NCBI GenBank assembly: GCA_015232575.1
Contig: JADFZL010000010.1
Location: forward strand, 207,794 to 271,793
DNA: 64,000 nucleotides
Direction: 5' to 3'
Source of the DNA: Candidatus Rifleibacteriota bacterium
GTDB taxonomy: Bacteria; Muiribacteriota; Ozemobacteria; Ozemobacterales; Ozemobacteraceae
Shown: in pieces, positions 58,557-64,000 of the stretch
How the letters are laid out: the number at the start of each line of letters is the position of its first letter
Numbering within the stretch: the first letter of the stretch is position 1
Notes under the pieces: model-generated
Told to the model about the DNA's origin: nothing
The model's input: the letters and a program-made list of their open reading frames with translations, nothing else
Databases searched by the model: none
Translations under genes and position numbers: made by a program

Positions 58557-60617
58557 ATGGCATCAAAAATGATCATGAACACAAATTTAGCTGGACGTAT
58601 CAGGAATACAAATTTACCGAAATCTCATGGACTGATGCCTCTCTTTGAAGCCGTGGTCAATTCAATACATGCTATTGAAGAGCGCGGTATTGACAATGCA
58701 GACGGTTTGATAACTATAAATATTTTGCGCAATCCGCAGCAGGCATTACCTTTTAATGACAAAGACGCATTGGTTAGTACAGATAATGTTCCAGAAATTG
58801 TCAGTTTTGAAATTGTTGATAATGGAAGCGGATTTAATAATGCCAACTTTGAATCCTTTCAAACTCTTGATAGCGAGCACAAGGGAAATAAGGGCTGTCG
58901 AGGTATTGGCAGGCTCTTATGGCTTAGAGCATTTTCGAACGTTGAAATCAATAGTTCTTTTCAGGAGGGAAATGAATATAAACAAAGATCGTTTTGTTTT
59001 TCCGCTAATCGAGGTATTTATTCAGAAACTCTTCTTTCCCTCAAAGATGCACCTGCTTATAGAACATCTGTAAAACTGACCACCTTTGATAGCCGCTATC
59101 AGAAGGCTTCCCCCAGATTGCTTTTAGACATTTCGAATGCCTTACTCGACCACTGTTTGTGGTTTTTCATCCGAAAAGAAGGTGCCCCAAAGATTCAAAT
59201 TGTTGACGATTCGAAAGTCATTTCTTTACATTCCCTTTTTAAAGAGCAAATGGCGACCGATTTGGAGGCTGAAAAGGTTTCTATTAAAGATTGGGAGTTT
59301 ATTTTTACGCATGTCAAGATAAACTCTAAACTTAATCCTCAAAGCTATATTGCATACTGTGCTGCTAACCGATTGGTTAAAAATGAACCCCTGAAAGGAA
59401 AAATTCCCGGGTTCTTTGGAATGATTTCTAAAGATGGTTTGGAATATTCTTACAGGTGTTTTGTTAGTTCAAATTTTCTTGACGAGAGAGTTTGCAGCGA
59501 AAGAACCGGATTTAATATTGAGGAGGAAATAGAAGGGATCTTTGAAAATACAGACATATCGCTAAAAGAAATTCGTGAATCGGTAATCTCGTCTTTGAAA
59601 AACCGTCTGAAGGAATTACTGAAAACAAATTTCCAAGTTGGAAAAGAGCGCATTAATTCCTTTGTAGATCAAACTGCACCCAGGTATAGACCAATTATTT
59701 CAAAGCTTTCTGAAGAAGAGCTTGCTGTCGATCCAAAAATATCGAATAAAGATCTGGAACTAATCCTTCATAAAAAGTTGGCTGAATTTGAGTCGAACGT
59801 GATATCAGATGGACATAAGCTTATATCTGATATTGTTGATGGTGATATTGAGACATATAAAATAAAACTTGAGACATATCTATCTAATGTAACAGATATA
59901 AAAATGTCAGACCTTGCAAACTACGTATCGCATCGCAAAGTTGTTCTGGACTTTTTAGAAATGGCTCTGAAAAGAACTCCTGATGGGAAATATGTTAAAG
60001 AAGAATTAATTCATAGATTGCTTATGCCAATGGGCTTTGACTCTGATTCTGTTGATACGGGAAAATGCAATCTCTGGATTGTTGATGAGCGTCTTGCATT
60101 TCACAATTATCTGGCTTCAGATAAGACACTTCGATCAATGCCAATTACAAATTCTACTGATACTAAAGAGCCTGACATTCTAGCACTCAACGTTTTTGAC
60201 AATCCATTGCTGATGTCGGAAACAAACAATACCCCCTTGGCATCTATTACCGTGATTGAGATTAAACGTCCAATGCGAAATGACGCACAAGAAAGCGAAG
60301 ATAAAGACCCGATAGGACAAGCTTTAACGTATATTCAGAAAATTCGTCATGGGAAGACTTTAACAAAAAGTGGTAGACCTATTCCCCGTTCAGAGTCAAT
60401 TCCGGGTTATTGCTATATTCTAGCAGATTTAACCCCAACAATGGAAGAACGATGTAAAATGAGAGATCTAACCGTAACGCATGATTATATAGGATACTTC
60501 GGTTATAATAAAAATTACAATGCTTACATTGAAGTCATTTCATTCGATGGCTTGCTAAAAGCTGCCAAAGAAAGAAATAGAGCTTTTTTTGATCGTCTCG
60601 GACTCGCAAATACCTAA
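58557..60617 (+). CDS. GHKL (Hsp90-like) ATPase with nuclease-like C-terminus
   Basis: 686 aa. Start ATG at 58557; in-frame ATGs at 58569 and 58575 are also possible, as the family core starts near NTNLAGRIRNTNLPKS. The GHKL ATP-binding fold shows the N box LFEAVVNSIHAIE (29-41), G1 box EIVDNGSGF (about 86-94) and GCRGIGRLLWL (about 113-123). The middle is helical. The C-terminal 130 residues contain LASITVIEIKRPMRND (about 560-576), an E-x-K motif in a strand as in PD-(D/E)XK nucleases or Vsr-like folds, then GQALTYIQKI and a final YIEVISFDGLLKAAKERN. Proteins of this build are recurrent in defence islands but poorly characterised. It lies just upstream of the TOTE gene on the same strand. 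Confidence 0.8.
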   Translation: MASKMIMNTNLAGRIRNTNLPKSHGLMPLFEAVVNSIHAIEERGIDNADGLITINILRNPQQALPFNDKDALVSTDNVPEIVSFEIVDNGSGFNNANFESFQTLDSEHKGNKGCRGIGRLLWLRAFSNVEINSSFQEGNEYKQRSFCFSANRGIYSETLLSLKDAPAYRTSVKLTTFDSRYQKASPRLLLDISNALLDHCLWFFIRKEGAPKIQIVDDSKVISLHSLFKEQMATDLEAEKVSIKDWEFIFTHVKINSKLNPQSYIAYCAANRLVKNEPLKGKIPGFFGMISKDGLEYSYRCFVSSNFLDERVCSERTGFNIEEEIEGIFENTDISLKEIRESVISSLKNRLKELLKTNFQVGKERINSFVDQTAPRYRPIISKLSEEELAVDPKISNKDLELILHKKLAEFESNVISDGHKLISDIVDGDIETYKIKLETYLSNVTDIKMSDLANYVSHRKVVLDFLEMALKRTPDGKYVKEELIHRLLMPMGFDSDSVDTGKCNLWIVDERLAFHNYLASDKTLRSMPITNSTDTKEPDILALNVFDNPLLMSETNNTPLASITVIEIKRPMRNDAQESEDKDPIGQALTYIQKIRHGKTLTKSGRPIPRSESIPGYCYILADLTPTMEERCKMRDLTVTHDYIGYFGYNKNYNAYIEVISFDGLLKAAKERNRAFFDRLGLANT

Positions 60618-60637
60618 GAGGTATTTGCGTCGATTAA

Positions 60638-60766
60638 ATTCTTCATCAGACGATCAATGATATATCAAAAGCTCATTCAGAGAATACAAGCTTAGATTTC
60701 AAAGACGATTGCAATAGAAATACTATCTTTGTGACTAAAGCAGGTCGCAAGAAAGAGAATGAGTGA
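60638..60766 (+). pseudogene. Remnant of the gene that preceded the TOTE gene
   Basis: An open frame of 42 codons with no start, beginning ILHQTINDISKAHSENTS and ending FVTKAGRKKENE. Its TGA overlaps the TOTE start codon (GTGA), a translational-coupling junction. The first 21 bp match the start of the small nuclease gene at 57785, and the last 50 bp match DNA just before fragment F1 (48543-48594). It therefore looks like the fused ends of an upstream partner gene whose middle was lost. Confidence 0.5.
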
Positions 60767-63564
60767 CAAAGGAAGCAGTATCCAGATTATCGTCCTCTGA
60801 AGCAAAGGTGGAGTTGTTCCGGTCTCTTTTTAAGGGGCGGGAAGATGTTTTTCCACGGCGGTTCGAGGGCAAAGAAAAATCTGGTTATGCGCCTGTATGT
60901 GCTAACGAATGGGTTCGGGATCTCTGCAATAAAAAATCGGTTAAATGTGGTAAATGCCCAAACCGTCGGTTTTTATCTGTCACTGATGAGATGGTTTGGC
61001 AGCATCTTTCAGGTATTGATAAAAGTGGACGTCCTTTTGTAATGGGTATCTATCCTATGTTGCAAGACGAAACCTGTTTCTTTCTGGCGGCTGATTTCGA
61101 TAAAGAAACATGGCGTGATGATGTTGGGGAATTCCTCGAAACATGTCGCCGTCTTTCAATCCCTGCGAGCCTTGAGCGTTCAAGGTCTGGAAATGGCGGT
61201 CATGTATGGTTTTTCTTCGAAACGGCCATTTCGGCTGTTCTGGCTCGAAAACTTGGTTCTTACATTTTAACAGAAACCTTGGAAAGACGCCCAGACATTG
61301 GCTTGCGCTCCTATGATCGATTTTTTCCCAACCAGGATACTCTTCCAAAAGGTGGTTTCGGAAATCTGATTGCTCTGCCATTACAAAAACAAGCCCGAGA
61401 AAAACAAAACAGTGTATTTCTTGATGAACAATACGTTCCATACAGTGATCAATGGGAATTTCTTTCCAGTATTAAGAAACTGTCACAACTTGAGGTGGAA
61501 AAAATTGTTCGCGATGCTGAAGGAAAAGACAGAATTCTTGGCATTCGGCGAGTGTATATTGAGGAAGACGATGATACCCCATGGGCAACACCGCCATCGC
61601 GTCGTAGCAAAGATCCGCCAATTACTGAAACACTTCCAGAAAAACTGGAGCTCGTTTTAGGGAATCGTATCTTTATTGCCAAAGAGTCGCTTCCTGCAAG
61701 TCTTAGAAATCGGTTAATCCGCTTGGCGGCTTTCCAAAATCCTGAATTCTACAAAGCCCAGGCAATGCGTCTTCCAACATTTCAAAAACCCCGGATTATC
61801 AGTTGCGTAGAAGAGCATTCGCATCATTTCGGACTTCCGCGTGGTTGCCTTGAAGAGGTTCGCTCTCTTCTTGAAGTTCTGAAAATCAAACCCGTCATTC
61901 AAGATGAGCGCCTCACTGGTACAACTTTAAATGTAAGCTTCAAAGGCAAATTGCGACCTGAACAGCAAAAAGCTGCTGAAGCTATGATGGCGCATGATAT
62001 CGGAGTCCTGGCCGCTACCACCGCATTTGGCAAAACAGTCATTGGTGCCTGGTTGATCGCTCAGCGTGGCGTAAACACGTTGATACTTGTACATCGAAAA
62101 CAATTGCTTGAGCAATGGATAGAACGATTATCAATGTTCCTGGACATTCCCGCGAAAAATATTGGTCGAATCGCGGGCAGATCCAAAAAACCAAAGGGCG
62201 TAATAGATGTTGCCCTCATTCAAAGCCTTATTCGCAAAAGCAATGTGAATGATATCGTAGCTGATTATGGACATATTATCGTTGATGAATGCCATCATCT
62301 TTCCGCGCAAAGCTTTGAGCAAGTTATCAGCGCTGCTAAGGCGAAATTTGTTACCGGTTTATCGGCCACTGTAACACGAAAAGACGGGCATCATCCGATA
62401 ATTTTCATGCAGTGCGGGCCAGTAAGATATCGAGTTGACGCAAAAGCGCAGGCTTTGGCGCGACCCTTTACTCATACTGTTATTGTTCGACCCACAGGGT
62501 TCTATTCACTTGAAGCGCCAGATACTGACGCCCGAGCCCAGTTCAATAGTTTGTACAATGAGTTGATTGCAGATGAAGCACGTAATAACATGATAGTACA
62601 GGACGTAATATATTCGGTTCGGGAAAAACGTTCCCCAATAATTCTGACAGAGCGCAAAGAGCATGTTGAGCGTCTTGCTAAGCTCCTTTCCCCCGAAATC
62701 AAAAATCTTCTGATCTTTCAGGGTGGCATGGGAAAAAAGAAATTAAAAGCCATTACTGAACGTCTGGCTGCCATTCCAGAGAATGAAGAACGCGTTTTAC
62801 TTGCCACTGGGAAATTCATTGGTGAAGGCTTCGACGATGCCAGGCTGGATACTTTATTCCTTACTCTTCCGGTTTCCTGGAAAGGTACTATTGCACAATA
62901 TTCTGGCAGATTACATCGTTTATATGATCTCAAACGGGAAGTTCGTATCTACGATTATTCTGACCTCAACGTTCCCATGTTATCACGCATGTTCGATCGA
63001 AGATGTCGTGGTTACGAAGCTATCGGATATAAAATACAACTTCCGGCGAGTGCTGTACCTGGCTGGCCAGCAGATGTACCATTGCCTGTCGATCCGGAAT
63101 GGAAACGGGATTACTCAGGCAGCATTAGGAGACTTATCAGTGATGGTGTGGATAAACCTCTGGCAAGTTTATTCCTTCATGTCGCCCGGCGCTGGAATCC
63201 AGACGCAGAAGGAATAAACCGAGCCCGAAGTGCAACCGAAGCATTTATGTACAGGCGATTGGAAAGCCTGCCGACAACAACAGGGAAATTTCAACTGAAT
63301 GTTGAGCTCCCAATAGCTTTTGACGGGCATGGAAAAATGGAAGTGGATCTGCTGTGTGCTGATTATCGAATTGCAATCGAACTTGATGGTCCTCAACATC
63401 TGATTGATCTGGAAGCTTATCGCCGGGATCGTCGAAAAGATGAATTGCTACAGGAAAACGGATATTTTGTCTTAAGATTTCTTTCTGAAGATATATGCAA
63501 ACGCCTCGATAATGTCCTGGACGCAATCTTGCGGGTGCTGACCTTGCGAAAGAAACTGAAGTAA
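60763..63564 (+). CDS. TOTE-type conflict protein: AEP primase, SF2 helicase and PD-(D/E)XK nuclease
   Basis: 933 aa from a GTG at 60763. Cys46, Cys55, Cys62 and Cys65 form a zinc knuckle. The archaeo-eukaryotic primase-like domain of TOTE conflict systems follows: FFLAADFDKETW with metal-binding Asp111 and Asp113, SRSGNGGHVWFFFE with the conserved histidine, and FPNQDTLPKGGFGNLIALPL. From about 400 an SF2 helicase has RPEQQKAAEAM, TTAFGKT (about 419-425), VDECHH (507-512), GLSATVTR and the motif VI-like QYSGRLHRLYD. The C-terminal 90 residues are a Vsr/DUF559-like nuclease: MEVDLLCADYRIAIELDGPQ, ending in GYFVLRF. Known TOTE proteins are predicted anti-invader effectors. Here it follows the GHKL ATPase and fragments of it are scattered upstream. 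Confidence 0.88.
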   Translation: MTKEAVSRLSSSEAKVELFRSLFKGREDVFPRRFEGKEKSGYAPVCANEWVRDLCNKKSVKCGKCPNRRFLSVTDEMVWQHLSGIDKSGRPFVMGIYPMLQDETCFFLAADFDKETWRDDVGEFLETCRRLSIPASLERSRSGNGGHVWFFFETAISAVLARKLGSYILTETLERRPDIGLRSYDRFFPNQDTLPKGGFGNLIALPLQKQAREKQNSVFLDEQYVPYSDQWEFLSSIKKLSQLEVEKIVRDAEGKDRILGIRRVYIEEDDDTPWATPPSRRSKDPPITETLPEKLELVLGNRIFIAKESLPASLRNRLIRLAAFQNPEFYKAQAMRLPTFQKPRIISCVEEHSHHFGLPRGCLEEVRSLLEVLKIKPVIQDERLTGTTLNVSFKGKLRPEQQKAAEAMMAHDIGVLAATTAFGKTVIGAWLIAQRGVNTLILVHRKQLLEQWIERLSMFLDIPAKNIGRIAGRSKKPKGVIDVALIQSLIRKSNVNDIVADYGHIIVDECHHLSAQSFEQVISAAKAKFVTGLSATVTRKDGHHPIIFMQCGPVRYRVDAKAQALARPFTHTVIVRPTGFYSLEAPDTDARAQFNSLYNELIADEARNNMIVQDVIYSVREKRSPIILTERKEHVERLAKLLSPEIKNLLIFQGGMGKKKLKAITERLAAIPENEERVLLATGKFIGEGFDDARLDTLFLTLPVSWKGTIAQYSGRLHRLYDLKREVRIYDYSDLNVPMLSRMFDRRCRGYEAIGYKIQLPASAVPGWPADVPLPVDPEWKRDYSGSIRRLISDGVDKPLASLFLHVARRWNPDAEGINRARSATEAFMYRRLESLPTTTGKFQLNVELPIAFDGHGKMEVDLLCADYRIAIELDGPQHLIDLEAYRRDRRKDELLQENGYFVLRFLSEDICKRLDNVLDAILRVLTLRKKLK

Positions 63565-63622
63565 CAGAGACAGAATCTTCAGCCCAGAGAATGGTATGAA
63601 ATAAGAGTCCTGTTGAATCATA

Positions 63623-64000
63623 GTAAGCGTCAAAACAGCCACATCTTTTTTACATGAAGAGCTTCAGTAATAATAGTGTATCAAAAATTTCAAGGAGATA
63701 CACTATTTATGATTGCTTCAGAAAAACCTGCGCATAATTCTGAATTCTGGAAGAAGCATGTTTTTTCATGGAAACAAATGGGAATTTCTCAGAAGGAATA
63801 TGCAAGAAGGAACGATTTGAAATCAAAAGCATTTAATTACTGGTGCCGGAAGCTTGGTTTTTCAGGTAGATTTAAAATTCCGTCTATTAAAAATAAGAAA
63901 TCAGAACGTCATCCATCGGCCAGTCATTTTGTTCCTCTGAAACTCTATACGGAAAGTCCTACCCCTATTAAGAATGAACTTTCTGTAATTATTGCAAAAC
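63623..64000 (+). mobile_element. IS66-family insertion sequence, left end (continues beyond window)
   Basis: GTAAGCGTC at 63623 matches the conserved tip of IS66-family inverted repeats. It is followed 86 bp later by a TnpA-type gene in the correct orientation. The rest of the element (tnpB, tnpC, right end) lies outside the window. Confidence 0.75.
63709..64000 (+). CDS. tnpA: IS66 accessory protein TnpA, partial
   Basis: 97 codons to the window edge; AAGGAG lies about 12 nt before the ATG. FWKKHVFSWKQMGISQKEYA followed by RRNDLKSKAFNYWCRKL is the helix-turn-helix start of IS66 TnpA proteins (pattern W..H...W..SG.SQ..YCR...L....F..W). TnpA is needed with TnpB and the TnpC transposase for IS66 movement. 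The C-terminus is cut by the window end. Its position directly after the TOTE gene marks the right side of the defence island as mobile DNA. Confidence 0.85.
   Translation, partial: MIASEKPAHNSEFWKKHVFSWKQMGISQKEYARRNDLKSKAFNYWCRKLGFSGRFKIPSIKNKKSERHPSASHFVPLKLYTESPTPIKNELSVIIAK

Noticed and set aside
1..64000. tRNA or rRNA genes
   Set aside because: I saw no convincing cloverleaf with T-loop consensus and no rRNA core sequence, though a tRNA scan was not possible by eye.

Overview
The window is AT-rich bacterial chromosome from what looks like a Gram-negative, probably uncultivated lineage. The evidence is lipoprotein signal peptides, an OmpH/Skp-like periplasmic protein, pseudopilins with prepilin leaders, O-antigen-ligase-like membrane proteins and frequent TTG/GTG starts behind strong GGAGG sites. 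A Candidatus Riflebacteria-like organism is my guess from gene style only; the sequence alone does not prove it. I saw no rRNA, tRNA or CRISPR array.

Bases 1-47,200 are mostly housekeeping and envelope genes. In order they are: secreted proteins and an alpha-amylase lipoprotein with a CBM20 domain (27-5074); the RNA repair locus rtcR < > rtcA-rtcB with a sigma-54 promoter (6336-11164); a secreted phospholipase D-like protein; a purine cluster on the minus strand (guaB, then purA-purM-purL, 13135-20596); an M3 peptidase; two Wzy/O-antigen-ligase-like TPR proteins around a YkgJ-type cysteine-cluster protein and another TPR protein (23525-31332); two tandem Hpt/CheA paralogues, only the second with a kinase core (31455-37688); a pseudopilin operon (37705-40788); a secreted small protein, an exported Pcm-like methyltransferase, and a lipoprotein with fibronectin III and FGE-sulfatase domains.

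Two families of intergenic repeats run through this part. One is a dispersed inverted-repeat element (six copies) with ends resembling TGTCATTTCGACC. The other is a GC-rich element of three hairpins that sits just upstream of the ribosome binding sites of rtcB, purA and the cheA-like gene, always in the gene's own orientation. Its stems differ between copies by compensating changes. It is amplified in tandem at purA (146-bp period) and partly at cheA (71-bp period). I consider it the best candidate for an undescribed element here.

Bases 46,000-64,000 are a defence island built on genomic debris. It starts with a 5'-truncated YhcG-type (DUF1016) gene fused to a partial duplicate of the pcm region. 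Then come fragments of a TOTE-type gene and a possible HsdM tail, a complete type I restriction-modification operon (hsdR-hsdM-[decayed AlbA_2/wHTH gene]-hsdS), a HEPN/MNT toxin-antitoxin pair, an ATPase plus small PD-(D/E)XK-like protein, a GHKL ATPase with a nuclease-like C-terminus, an intact 933-aa TOTE-like primase-helicase-nuclease, and the left end of an IS66-family element running off the window. Fragments of the TOTE gene recur three times upstream of the intact copy, and a direct repeat of about 270 bp brackets the ATPase-nuclease module. The island therefore appears to have grown by repeated duplication, insertion and deletion at one site.
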